Source: Providencia rettgeri
GTDB taxonomy: Bacteria > Pseudomonadota > Gammaproteobacteria > Enterobacterales > Enterobacteriaceae
Assembly (NCBI RefSeq): GCF_001874625.1
Contig: NZ_CP017671.1
Span: 1,922,001-1,986,000 of the forward strand
Direction of reading: 5' to 3'
Length of the DNA stretch: 64,000 bases
Program-made: the position numbers and the translations under genes
Notes under the pieces: generated by a model
Told to the model about the DNA's origin: nothing
The model's input: the letters and a program-made list of their open reading frames with translations, nothing else
Database searches by the model: none
Part shown: positions 47,317 to 55,960 of the stretch, one piece after another
How the letters are laid out: each line of letters opens with the position of its first letter
Numbering within the stretch: the first letter of the stretch is position 1

Positions 47317-47592
47317 TTAAAAGTAAAAATCCTCCAGCTCTTCATGGTCAGGCTTTCGCTCAACTGGTCGAAGCAACTCAGCTTCATCAGCGAACTCAAG
47401 CTCAGGATGAAAAGCAGGATGAAATCCTCGATGCCAGACTGGACGGTCATTATCGAGGTCTAAGTAGCAGTGCCTCCCACTGGCTGGGTGATAGCAGTAA
47501 AGCCACTGTCTACCACTAACGGTAAACGGCTTCTCTGCACCTCCACATGCCGGTACAAGGTTATCTGCTGCTATATGCGCTACAGCATCCAT
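47317..47592 (-). CDS. Unknown 91-residue protein
   Basis: Start at ATG 47592: GAGGA, which is part of the last codons of the upstream gene, serves as ribosome site, and the upstream stop (47597-47599) lies between. Translational coupling is likely. Contains HPASGRHCYLDLDNDRPVWH. Soluble, acidic C-terminus. Confidence 0.62.
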   Translation of the reverse strand: MDAVAHIAADNLVPACGGAEKPFTVSGRQWLYCYHPASGRHCYLDLDNDRPVWHRGFHPAFHPELEFADEAELLRPVERKPDHEELEDFYF

Positions 47593-47596
47593 AGGA

Positions 47597-48049
47597 TCAG
47601 TCCTCATCTTCGTCATCACGAACACAAAGATCACGAGCAACTATTTCCGCAGCTATCAACGCATAATCGTTGCCCTGCCAGAACCACCGCTCCGCCAGCT
47701 CATAGGCTTCGCTGGAAGGTTCGCCATAACCATGAGCCACCACGTAATCGTGGAACACTTCATGATCAAATGCCTTGCCATCAGCTTCCATGAACCAACC
47801 GACAGGGCACTCCAGAATGCGATGCCTTACGACATCTCGCTCTGAATACCCCTCTCTGACGGCTTGCTCCAACATTTCCCGCGACATACCAGGAGGAGTG
47901 ATGATCTCTATGCTGATCCCGTCACTTCCTGCAAGATTGTCCTCGTATGGAAGACCGGCAAGTGTAAGGTGATTGCGCTTGCACCAGCCGATGGTCCGAA
48001 GTATCCGACTTTTGTCAGACTCCCTGGCCGTGTATCGGTTAAGCTGCAT
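47597..48049 (-). CDS. Unknown 150-residue protein
   Basis: Start at ATG 48049 preceded by GGAGGTGGCT; overlaps the end of the upstream gene by 11 bp. N-terminal basic part (YTARESDKSRILRTIGWCKR) and a clear C-terminal helical acidic part (ELAERWFWQGNDYALIAAEI). No family recognised. Confidence 0.65.
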   Translation of the reverse strand: MQLNRYTARESDKSRILRTIGWCKRNHLTLAGLPYEDNLAGSDGISIEIITPPGMSREMLEQAVREGYSERDVVRHRILECPVGWFMEADGKAFDHEVFHDYVVAHGYGEPSSEAYELAERWFWQGNDYALIAAEIVARDLCVRDDEDED

Positions 48050-48428
48050 AGCCACCTCCAGCACACTCCCCATCTTCGATTTCACTTCCGAGCTCGACCA
48101 TTCCAATCAGGTCAAGCTGGGTCATGTCCGAATCCAGAGAGCAGTCAATTGCTGACTGAATGATGCCTTTGTGGGCCAAGCCTAAAACGGACTTAATAGT
48201 CGAAAGCAGAGACTCGGCTTCGCTCTCGATTTGCTCCAGAATGTCTTTCCATTCCCAGTGCTCAAACGGTTGCCAAACGACCAGATCCTCAGGCTCGTCT
48301 CCCCGTTCGACACACTCAGACAAATACTCATAAGCCTTGCACCAATTCTCTTGTTGGCCCAGTTCACTGAGCACTAGAGCGGTAGCATGACCGTATGCGA
48401 TTTGTTCAACTTTGGTATTGATAGACAT
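48039..48428 (-). CDS. Unknown 129-residue protein
   Basis: ATG 48428 after GAGGAGAAACAC. Acidic helical protein (ILEQIESEAESLLSTIKSVL) with WQPFEHWEWKD. First of a three-gene overlapping set (48428, 48049, 47592), which may work together. Function unknown. Confidence 0.66.
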   Translation of the reverse strand: MSINTKVEQIAYGHATALVLSELGQQENWCKAYEYLSECVERGDEPEDLVVWQPFEHWEWKDILEQIESEAESLLSTIKSVLGLAHKGIIQSAIDCSLDSDMTQLDLIGMVELGSEIEDGECAGGGYAA

Positions 48429-48489
48429 AGTGTTTCTCCTCGTAATGGATAGAGGAGCCCCACCCGCAGGAAAGGCTCCTCCGGATGGG

Positions 48490-48714
48490 TTAAATTTCCA
48501 AGGTCACATCGGTTTTTGCTTTAGCGCAGCAAACCAACACTTCCCCTTCTTTGACAAATGCGATGGGCGTCTCGTCATAGGCCACTTGACCTTCGAGTAG
48601 ACGAACCCGGCACATGCCACAAAAGCCACTGCGACAATGCGTTTCAACAGTGAGGCCTTTGCTTTCGATTTGCGCCAACAGCACATTGTTGCTGGCTTGA
48701 AGTTGTACGTTCAT
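48490..48714 (-). CDS. YfaE-like [2Fe-2S] ferredoxin
   Basis: 74 residues from ATG 48714 (AAAGGAG upstream). Plant-type ferredoxin fold with the cysteine pattern CRSGFCGMC...VCC (C-x4-C-x2-C, then C), close to E. coli YfaE (CREGYCGSCRTRLVAGQV compared with CRSGFCGMCRVRLLEGQV). YfaE helps to form the diferric cofactor of ribonucleotide reductase NrdB. No nrd gene is in the window; it may reduce the DndC-like or another iron protein. Short, intact. Confidence 0.87.
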   Translation of the reverse strand: MNVQLQASNNVLLAQIESKGLTVETHCRSGFCGMCRVRLLEGQVAYDETPIAFVKEGEVLVCCAKAKTDVTLEI

Positions 48715-48779
48715 GGTCACGCTCCTTTGTTGTTGATGAGCGCGACCAATCCCCTCCGGGATGTCACGCCCCGGTTGGG

Positions 48780-49664
48780 CTACTCAGCAAGTGCATAGAC
48801 ACCTACCTCGATGCGAATAAAGAACCTGGCATCTTGAAGAACTTGCCTGACCTTTGCTTGCCAGTGGTTGTTCTCTCGATGCTTTGCGTAGGGTTCAATC
48901 TCTTTGTAAATCTGCTCCAGCTTCAACGTTTTCCCCTGTAGGGTTCGGCGTATTGCAGCTTTCCACGTAGTCGAAACCATATTGGTTGCTCGACGGTGTA
49001 CGGCAGCAAGAAGACAGAGCGATGAGGCAACGTCGTTACGACGAAACACCAACAGCTTTTCATGGGCGATACGCACCAGCTTCCCGGAATACTGAGTTCG
49101 GTCACTCACACAGTTGTGCTGTGTTTTGATGATCTCATCCACCAGCTTCCCAGGTGCGATACGTTCCACAAGGCTGGACAGGTTGAAATAATCCCCATCG
49201 CGCCTCAGGTTTCCCATGAGGATTCCGTAATGCCCTCCTCGCTCACAGGCGTCATGAATATTCATAACGGCCAGCTCAAGGGCTTCAACGAACTCAGGCA
49301 AATTCATGCGGCTCATATCCCATTTGTTGGGCTCGCCCCACTGCTTACCTGAATACTGGATCATGTCCCAGTAAGGAGGGTGCCACCAGATCAGGTGTGC
49401 AGGCTCTCCGAGGAACGAAAGGAAGTCATCCCGCAACAGGTTGAACCCCTGATGCAAGTCTGTCCCTTTGAAACGGACACCAAGTTCATTGGCAACGTCG
49501 ATGCTAGAGCCACCCCCAACACTTGGGTCTGCCACCAGCCCGTTCGGCTTTCTCATGTAAGACTCAATGAAGTCTTTAACGATAAAGCCCGAGCAGTTGC
49601 CTCGGTACTTGTTGTTTCCGTAAGGCCCCCTGTTTTCGTAGGAGCATACTGATGATTTGAACAT
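48780..49664 (-). CDS. DNA adenine/cytosine-N4 methyltransferase-like protein
   Basis: 294 residues from ATG 49664 (GGAGG upstream). Order: motif I (VADPSVGGGSSIDVANELGV), DLHQGFNLL, then catalytic motif IV LIWWHPPYWDMIQYSG (HPPY in place of DPPY) and YGILMGNLRRDGDYF. The C-terminal 80 residues look like a winged-helix (WKAAIRRTLQGKTLKLEQIY). The amino-methylase family fits; its site is unknown. No restriction endonuclease is next to it, so probably an orphan methylase protecting the plasmid. Confidence 0.8.
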   Translation of the reverse strand: MFKSSVCSYENRGPYGNNKYRGNCSGFIVKDFIESYMRKPNGLVADPSVGGGSSIDVANELGVRFKGTDLHQGFNLLRDDFLSFLGEPAHLIWWHPPYWDMIQYSGKQWGEPNKWDMSRMNLPEFVEALELAVMNIHDACERGGHYGILMGNLRRDGDYFNLSSLVERIAPGKLVDEIIKTQHNCVSDRTQYSGKLVRIAHEKLLVFRRNDVASSLCLLAAVHRRATNMVSTTWKAAIRRTLQGKTLKLEQIYKEIEPYAKHRENNHWQAKVRQVLQDARFFIRIEVGVYALAE

Positions 49665-49737
49665 GGCGTCCTCCATCATAGATGGGGCGCACCATGCTCC
49701 CATCAGGGGCCGGTTCGCCCCTGGTTAGGGATTAAGA

Positions 49738-50238
49738 TCAAGCGTTATCTGCATACCACCAGCTAAGGCGATTGCAATCACGAAAGAAGGTTGCTTCATC
49801 AGGAGCCTTCATCATGACCACATCACCTTCGCAGTAGGTGCATAGCTCAAGCGTTGCTTCATTTTTCCAAAAGGCACTGCACCCCGATTCTTGATACACA
49901 ACCTCCCATTTGGGATGTCGCAAGTACCGATGGAAGAAATCGAGAGTGTCACCATAAGGGAAGTTGAAGCGCTCCATCACTGAACCATTTTCTGTCAGTT
50001 CAGGTTTAACCTTGCCGGTTTTCAAGCGCTTCTTGATGATGCGCTGAACCCAACGAAGTCGTGCAAACAGCCGATTGGTGTCTTTCTCGTACCACTGGGG
50101 ATTACGCTTGCTCCAGTAGAGCTTGGCGAAGATTTCCCCGGACAAATCCTTCATCTGGTTTTCGTTGAGCTCATCAAGAAAACGTCGAGAAGGTTTGTCG
50201 TAGTCAAGAACTGCTTCCAAAGCTGATAGGTTTTTCAT
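49738..50238 (-). CDS. Unknown 166-residue protein
   Basis: ATG 50238 after AAGGAG. Basic central helices (RLFARLRWVQRIIKKRLKTG) suggest nucleic-acid binding. C-terminal half contains CTYCEGDVVMMKAPDEATFF. No family recognised. Confidence 0.68.
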   Translation of the reverse strand: MKNLSALEAVLDYDKPSRRFLDELNENQMKDLSGEIFAKLYWSKRNPQWYEKDTNRLFARLRWVQRIIKKRLKTGKVKPELTENGSVMERFNFPYGDTLDFFHRYLRHPKWEVVYQESGCSAFWKNEATLELCTYCEGDVVMMKAPDEATFFRDCNRLSWWYADNA

Positions 50239-50328
50239 AGGGACTCCTTATTGCGATTGCGGAGCCCCGTCCCCTCAGGGCTATCGGAGCCCCATAGGGT
50301 TAATTAGGGTTAATGGTTGAACGGCGAT

Positions 50329-50868
50329 TTATCGAGGGTTGGTGAATCGAATGGCTTTACCAACGAAATCGGCCATCAGTCGATTCCCAGTAGAGCTGAA
50401 ATAGCTCTGCCACTCTTTCCAACCACCAACGGATTCCACCGAGCTTGGAGACTCGAAGATACCCCAGATACGCATTTCACAACCTCGTTGCAACACTCGG
50501 TTTACCTGGTCAACCAAGTATTCCTTGTTCTGCAATGAAGAGAGGTTGCAAGGCATCTGCATGATCAGCTTTTCAGCTTGCTCGAAGTCGATTTTTTCAA
50601 TCAACCCCGTGCGGGTATCCACAGAGAATGGAACCACCTGTTGACCGTGGTTAGACCACAACCAATGGGTGATATAGATCGGATTAACGCCAACTTCCGC
50701 TGGCACCAATACGCTGCCGCAAGACCGCAACAGCCAGACCAGACGTAAACCATCGAATCGATCCAGAGACTCCACATCGGTAGTGATGTCATCCTGGTAG
50801 ATTTCAGGCAGCTTATGTTCGGCGGCGAGAGAGATCATTACGGATTTGAGATTGTTCAGATGAGACAT
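50329..50868 (-). CDS. Unknown 179-residue protein
   Basis: ATG 50868 after AAGGAG. Soluble, mixed fold: DGLRLVWLLRSCGSVLVPAE, QNKEYLVDQVNRVLQRGCEM, then WKEWQSYFSSTGNRLMADFV. No recognisable domain. First gene after control element 5. Confidence 0.68.
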   Translation of the reverse strand: MSHLNNLKSVMISLAAEHKLPEIYQDDITTDVESLDRFDGLRLVWLLRSCGSVLVPAEVGVNPIYITHWLWSNHGQQVVPFSVDTRTGLIEKIDFEQAEKLIMQMPCNLSSLQNKEYLVDQVNRVLQRGCEMRIWGIFESPSSVESVGGWKEWQSYFSSTGNRLMADFVGKAIRFTNPR

Positions 50869-50933
50869 GTGTGCTCCTTAAAGTAACTTGGGCACACAGA
50901 GCCTGTCAGGCGCAGTGCGCCCTTAGGCTGAGG

Positions 50934-51132
50934 TTGAATGCTGTTTGTTTTTGGCGACCAGCTATCGCACGTTTCGCCCTCAGAGAGGACAAAATTCACT
51001 TTCTCAGCAACCCTCAATGAAGGCCTCTGAGAAAGTGGGAGGGTATTCCCTCCTCACTTTGATTGTTCCACGAGAGCTGTGTGAACAGGAACGCTCAAAC
51101 TGCCCTTTTCGGGTGCAAAGCTCAAAGACGCA
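50934..51132 (-). promoter_or_regulatory. Backbone control element, copy 5
   Basis: Minus strand: shared motif (51090-51120), stem CACTTTCTCAG / CTGAGAAAGTG, AATTTTG, CCTC/GAGG stem, GCGAAAC, then GCGA-TAGCTGG-TCGC (50954-50968) and CAAAAACAAACAGC. No gene. Confidence 0.62.
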
Positions 51133-51468
51133 TCAACTGCCCCGTCTTTTCAGTTCTTCGACCAGATGTTCAGGCACCTTACTCGCAGTACAGGCCAGCA
51201 ATACATCGAGGCCTACCGGCTTGTGAAAGCGCTTATTTGACCAGGAATCGCCAACTGATGACTTTGCCCAGTCGATTGCTTGCCCAAGACTGTGGAACTG
51301 CCGCCTGCCTGTGTATCCCATACGACTATCCAAAGTAACACCCTGGAACAGTCTCCAGTACATCGGAGGAATGCGCTTAGCAAGCAGTAAAAAAGGCGTC
51401 TCCGGCACTGTAGCCCTTCTACCTTTGTTCCGATGATACAAATCCAAAGATGAATGGAATTGGTTCAT
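51133..51468 (-). CDS. Unknown 111-residue protein
   Basis: ATG 51468 with TTGGAGAG upstream. Basic (MNQFHSSLDLYHRNKGRRAT, WSNKRFHKPVGLDVLLACTA). Follows the CobT-like gene by 61 bp on the same strand. No family recognised. Confidence 0.66.
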   Translation of the reverse strand: MNQFHSSLDLYHRNKGRRATVPETPFLLLAKRIPPMYWRLFQGVTLDSRMGYTGRRQFHSLGQAIDWAKSSVGDSWSNKRFHKPVGLDVLLACTASKVPEHLVEELKRRGS

Positions 51469-51529
51469 AGACTCTCCAAATAAAAACGGCCACCCCCGAA
51501 GGGATAGCCGTTTGTCGTTTCACTTCCTG

Positions 51530-53326
51530 TTAAGCTGCAAAAGCAGTCAATGACCGCTCCATCAACTTAAACAGTGTGCGTTGCAGAGCTGCCGCATCAT
51601 CAATGACAATGTTCTTTTGGAACAGTCCTGACACTGCGGTAGTCTCTACCCCTATGCCGATCACCTCAACATCGCTTCGTTCACAGAGGTCAATCACTGA
51701 GCGACATGCCGGGGCGCTTTGAGGCTGCCCGTCAGTCACTACGATCAACATTTTTCGCTCTTCACGGGTCTTGGTGAGTTCAAAAGCTGCATACCACATA
51801 GCTTCCGCCATAGGCGTACCGCCAGTTGCTTTGAACCCAAACCGACCGGCCCGATTCTGAACCGTATCTCCATGCTTCACGACACTGAACACTGGCTGGT
51901 TCCGGTTGCCACCAAAAAAGGTGACTGCCGGGTTTACGCCGGGTATTGCTTCCAGAGCCATCGAAATAGCCAAGGACGCTTCCCGCGCAATGTCTTGACG
52001 CTCCTTTCCATTGGCGGCCTTGTAGGCCATCGAGGAGCTCATATCAACCAGGATGTGAACCGCCGTATTAGGGCGTTTCTTGGCTTCCGGCTTGAGGAAT
52101 ACGCGGGTATCACCCGTCACTACACGATGTAGTTTCCGAGCATCCACACGCTTCCCTGATCGTTGGTTACGGTGAGCAACTCGCTGGCTGGCCTGGACCA
52201 ATCCGTAGAGCTGCGTTCTTATCTTTGAAGTGGTGCTCTTCACATCCCCTACCAGGCTTTTGCCAACAGCAGGGTTGTCCTGGGTGTTCACAGCAGAGCG
52301 AACAGTCATATAGCTACTGTCCCCCTTATCTTGAGCCACCCGGTTGAGCTCGGCTTTAAGTGCATCATGCGCGTCACCACGCAAATCACCGGCACCGGCA
52401 TTCAGAACCTGCTGGAGCATTTTGGCCGCGTCTTGTTTCGCCGCGTCAGAATTGCCACCAGCCTGGCTTTGTCCTGCCTTGCTGCCACCATCAGTATCCG
52501 ACTTGCCTTGGTCGCCCTGTCCTTTCGGATCAGATTTCCCGTTAGCATCGTCTTGCTTCTGGTCTTTACCTTGCTGATCACCACCATTGGCATCAGGCCC
52601 TTGGTTTTGATCGTTACCACTTCCGCCCTGACTGTTCTGAGGTTGGTTGCCACCAGCATTCTGCTGGTTGTTACCATCCTGACCATTCAGGGGCTTTTGC
52701 TCTTCTTTCTCCTTTTCCTCCTCGATCATCTTGATGATTTGGTCGGCCAAGGATGTCACCTCTGCGGTTGACTTAGTGTTCACAGCCTTACGCAGTAAAG
52801 CGTTCAGCCGAACAACAACACCCTGAGGGAACACGCGCTCGAATACGGGGGTAGCCGAATCGAGATAGGGTTGAAGGACGGATTGCCCTACAGCCTTGGT
52901 TTGCAACCAGTACAAACAAAACCCTGTCAGAATGGAGGCAGGGGCCTCTTTGTCTGTGACGTGCTCGTAATGACCAGCTTGAGCCATATAGCGAGCAACC
53001 TCATTCAGGGTCTGCGACGTACCGGGGAAGAGTTCCATCATGGCCCGTTCTATGCGGCAGTCCTCCAAAACGTTGGACAACTCAGCATGAAGACCTCTGC
53101 GGCGCTCAACACCAAAGTCCGTAAACCGGACATGGGCTGCTTCATGGGCCAAATACCCCCAGACAGCATCCATGTGAGGATAGTCGTCGGGGATATTCGG
53201 AACCACGATGGTCTTACCATCGGTGTATGCGTCATCGTTACCGATGGCGACTTTGACACCGAGTTTTTCACCATAGGCTGCGGCCACGATTGGTAGAGCG
53301 CTGTAAATGGTGCGTTTTTTGGACAT
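51530..53326 (-). CDS. CobT-like protein with VWA domain
   Basis: 598 residues. N-terminal part with a zinc-protease-like HEAAHVRF (about 64-71), a low-complexity Gln/Gly/Asp/Asn linker (about 210-300), and a C-terminal von Willebrand A domain with the MIDAS motif VDMSSSM and TGGTPMAEAM. In cobalamin synthesis CobT pairs with the AAA+ CobS to load cobalt, but here no cobalamin gene is near. Plasmids and phages keep such pairs with a MoxR ATPase, likely for remodelling of protein complexes. The partner ATPase lies at 58554. Confidence 0.82.
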   Translation of the reverse strand: MSKKRTIYSALPIVAAAYGEKLGVKVAIGNDDAYTDGKTIVVPNIPDDYPHMDAVWGYLAHEAAHVRFTDFGVERRRGLHAELSNVLEDCRIERAMMELFPGTSQTLNEVARYMAQAGHYEHVTDKEAPASILTGFCLYWLQTKAVGQSVLQPYLDSATPVFERVFPQGVVVRLNALLRKAVNTKSTAEVTSLADQIIKMIEEEKEKEEQKPLNGQDGNNQQNAGGNQPQNSQGGSGNDQNQGPDANGGDQQGKDQKQDDANGKSDPKGQGDQGKSDTDGGSKAGQSQAGGNSDAAKQDAAKMLQQVLNAGAGDLRGDAHDALKAELNRVAQDKGDSSYMTVRSAVNTQDNPAVGKSLVGDVKSTTSKIRTQLYGLVQASQRVAHRNQRSGKRVDARKLHRVVTGDTRVFLKPEAKKRPNTAVHILVDMSSSMAYKAANGKERQDIAREASLAISMALEAIPGVNPAVTFFGGNRNQPVFSVVKHGDTVQNRAGRFGFKATGGTPMAEAMWYAAFELTKTREERKMLIVVTDGQPQSAPACRSVIDLCERSDVEVIGIGVETTAVSGLFQKNIVIDDAAALQRTLFKLMERSLTAFAA

Positions 53327-53410
53327 ATCTTTTCTCCTGGTAGGGAAGGAGATAGTCCACCCCTGGAGGGAATGGCTATCCCCTCCGGGTCGGTTTAGTT
53401 GAAGTGACTA

Positions 53411-54688
53411 TTAGAAGAAATAGTCGCCATCGTCGTCAGTTTTAGGCAGCTCCTGGTTGAGAGGCTCCTCTGTCGGCTCCTCTTGGACAGGCTCTTGCTC
53501 TACCGGAGTTTCCTCAGGCAAAACCGGCTCATCCTCAACATCAACGCGCTCTTCTCGAACCACATCACCGGCATTGGATTCATCTTCCGATTCACCCTCG
53601 CCTCGTTCTGCAAAACTCTTGAAGAAGTTGTCGATGTCTTCATCCAGGTCAACAGCGTTACCACCGCTGTTAGTCTGTTCTGATTGAACAGATTCAGTAC
53701 CACCTACCTGTTGCTGCTTGGTTTCGCCACCCTCTGTTGCAGGGATAAGCTCACCGGCTTTATCGCTTTTCTGTTCGGCCTTTTCATCTTTAGAACGGTC
53801 CCCCATCTGGGCTCCCGAACCGCCAATGTCATTAGCCATGCCCTCTACAGTAATCGAGCCATTGGCATACTGCTCGATGCGGTCCCTCTCGCTCATGATC
53901 AGCACTGCGGCCACGACCTGATAAAAGAAAGGCGCAACGATGTTTCGGCCATCGGCATGTTGCTCGTATCCCCGGAGGGTTTGGTCGAGCAGCTTGACCA
54001 GAGGGTTAAAAGCGCTGTTCAGGAAGCTAAGCCCATCCACCTTGTCGCGGATGTTACGGAGTGTCTGCCGAGTAGTGACCGCACATTGGTCTCGACCGGC
54101 CAAACGTTCCATATAGAACTTATTCGCTTCCTGAACCACTTCGGAGATGAGATCGTCACCCAAGCGCTCAACCTTGCGGTTAAGGCGTTTGGCGTTGGCC
54201 TCATCTTCGTTCACAGGCTGGATCATGAACACCTGGTACTCAAAGCCAATCCGCTCCTCGACCGTTTCCTTTGGAAGGGCTCCGGCACGGATAGCTCGTT
54301 CATACTCAGGGTTCTCCTGACACCATTCATCCACGGCTTTGTTGTAACCTTTGATGAAATCCTGTTTCAGTTGGTTAAACTGAAAGTTTATGTCATTCAG
54401 CTTGTTACAGATTTCATCGGTCTTGCTGACGGGTACGGCAAATCCGTTCATGAACGGCATACCGAATTTCAGCAGGAGGCGACGAGTTTCTGTTTTCAGG
54501 CGATGAAAGCCTTTCAGCTTAGCCGGATCACAGATCTTCTTACTTCCCAGTTGAGCTACTTTCTCAGGTGGAATTTCACCACCCTCGCCCAGCTTGAGAT
54601 CAGATGCAGACAAACGGGTTTGTCCACTCCAGATGTCAAAGTCTACGTGGATAACACAGAGGCTTTGTAGATGGTTCACTTTAGTCAT
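53411..54688 (-). CDS. DUF3150 protein
   Basis: 425 residues from ATG 54688 (GGAG upstream). The long helical N-terminal domain (KLKGFHRLKTETRRLLLKFG, MPFMNGFAVPVSKTDEICNK) is typical of DUF3150, and is followed by a highly acidic tail (EDEPVLPEETPVEQEPVQEE, ending DDDGDYFF). Such genes usually sit beside CobS/CobT-like ones, as here. Role unknown. Confidence 0.77.
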   Translation of the reverse strand: MTKVNHLQSLCVIHVDFDIWSGQTRLSASDLKLGEGGEIPPEKVAQLGSKKICDPAKLKGFHRLKTETRRLLLKFGMPFMNGFAVPVSKTDEICNKLNDINFQFNQLKQDFIKGYNKAVDEWCQENPEYERAIRAGALPKETVEERIGFEYQVFMIQPVNEDEANAKRLNRKVERLGDDLISEVVQEANKFYMERLAGRDQCAVTTRQTLRNIRDKVDGLSFLNSAFNPLVKLLDQTLRGYEQHADGRNIVAPFFYQVVAAVLIMSERDRIEQYANGSITVEGMANDIGGSGAQMGDRSKDEKAEQKSDKAGELIPATEGGETKQQQVGGTESVQSEQTNSGGNAVDLDEDIDNFFKSFAERGEGESEDESNAGDVVREERVDVEDEPVLPEETPVEQEPVQEEPTEEPLNQELPKTDDDGDYFF

Positions 54689-54709
54689 GATGCACTCCAA
54701 AAAGTTGGG

Positions 54710-54830
54710 GGCGCACCACGTCCCGAACCGGGCGGATGCGCCCGGTTGGGCTAGTAAATTAACGTTAATTTGCTGTTTGTTTTTGGCGACCAGCTATCGC
54801 ACTTTTCGCTCTCCGAAGAGAACAAAATCT
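54710..54830 (-). repeat. 121-bp direct repeat, copy A, with control element copy 6
   Basis: Identical to 59544-59664. Contains the leader hairpin (GGCGCACC...), palindrome AAATTAACGTTAATTT (54756-54771), stem GCGA-TAGCTGG-TCGC (54786-54800) and CTC-TTCG-GAG (54810-54820). A GCTTTCC/GGAAAGC terminator-like stem follows to the right. Confidence 0.85.
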
Positions 54831-54887
54831 TGCTTTCCGTTGGAGACTCCCAGAATCCCCAAGGGAAAGCGGGGGAAAATCCCCCAC

Positions 54888-55898
54888 TCACCAGTAGAAC
54901 GTCTCTACTTCTTCCGGCAAATCATCAAGAGGAGCAAGCACGTCCTCATCAACAATGTACCGTGGCTTCACAGAGCCAGTAACCGTTACACGGCACCGCT
55001 CTGATGACTTCTCTCTGTACTGGTCAACATCCTCAGGCTTCACGCCTGACGCCTTATCAGCCAACAGCTTTTTGTAGTCTACCCGGCCAGCCGCTTTGTA
55101 TCTCGTTACCATCACACCGCAGTAGTCGGCATGGAAGTATTCCCCCATGAGGGACTTCATGGTGTCGAGATGAGGCTTTTGCCTTTCTTGAAGCTCAGAC
55201 AGTCGCTGTTTCAGCTCCTGAATCTCAGCATCATAGAGGCGGTATTCCTCAGCAGCAGCAATCCAACGGTTGACCTCTTCACCTTGCGGTATGTACAGGT
55301 CTCTCTCTGGATCTTTGTCGGGCTCCTTCTTGTCTACTACCTGTTGCCAGAACTTTTTAGCCTCGGCCAAGATTTCTTGAATCATGGCTTCGTCTCGGAG
55401 TATTGGAAACTCCTGAATCTGACCTTCAAAGTAGAAGACTAACCAGCCTTGCTTGGCCCCCGTTACCAGGAGCTGGTGTTGCACCTGCGGGTAATAAAGC
55501 TGGTATGCCTTGCTGTTTGCTTTCTCAGCACAAACATCTTCCCAGACAGTCGCACTCGGGCTTTTCAGCTCGACGGGCTCCCCGTTATCTCTCAGGCCAT
55601 CCAGGGAGGCCCTCATGAGCGGGTATTGAACCGATTCGACACAGGCGGGGAGCAGCATGTCATCATACTTCTCCTCGAAAGCGCGTCTTGCAGCATCTTC
55701 GTTTTCTATCCCCCGGCGAACCAGCGGATTAAGACTCAGATCGACTTCACGCGCATACCCAGTCTTCTCGGCCCACAGTCTCCATCGTGTTTTGTACGGA
55801 GACCGATTGAGCAGGATAGCGGCGTCAGTGGCTGTTACACCTTGACGCCGCCAATCAAGCCAATCTTCCTCTCGTTGCGATAGGTTGACTATTTTCAT
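54888..55898 (-). CDS. exo: YqaJ-type exonuclease (lambda Exo-like)
   Basis: 336 residues. Alkaline exonuclease, which resects double-strand ends 5'-3' and works with the annealing protein. YqaJ/lambda motifs: RREDWLDWRRQGVTATDAA region, GIENEDAARRAFEEKYDD, ASLDGL (Asp), VELKSPS (Glu-x-Lys), and YYPQVQHQLLVTGAKQG. ATG 55898 follows GGAGAGAGG. Downstream of bet by 62 bp; SXT/R391 elements have a similar ssb-bet-exo set. Confidence 0.88.
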   Translation of the reverse strand: MKIVNLSQREEDWLDWRRQGVTATDAAILLNRSPYKTRWRLWAEKTGYAREVDLSLNPLVRRGIENEDAARRAFEEKYDDMLLPACVESVQYPLMRASLDGLRDNGEPVELKSPSATVWEDVCAEKANSKAYQLYYPQVQHQLLVTGAKQGWLVFYFEGQIQEFPILRDEAMIQEILAEAKKFWQQVVDKKEPDKDPERDLYIPQGEEVNRWIAAAEEYRLYDAEIQELKQRLSELQERQKPHLDTMKSLMGEYFHADYCGVMVTRYKAAGRVDYKKLLADKASGVKPEDVDQYREKSSERCRVTVTGSVKPRYIVDEDVLAPLDDLPEEVETFYW

Positions 55899-55960
55899 GG
55901 ACCTCTCTCCAATGGTTAGGAGGGAGATCTCCCCCAGCGGGGGAGTCCCCCCCGTTGGGG

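Noticed and set aside
53684..54670. 328-residue plus-strand reading frame
   Set aside because: Antisense to the DUF3150 gene, no domain and no ribosome site.
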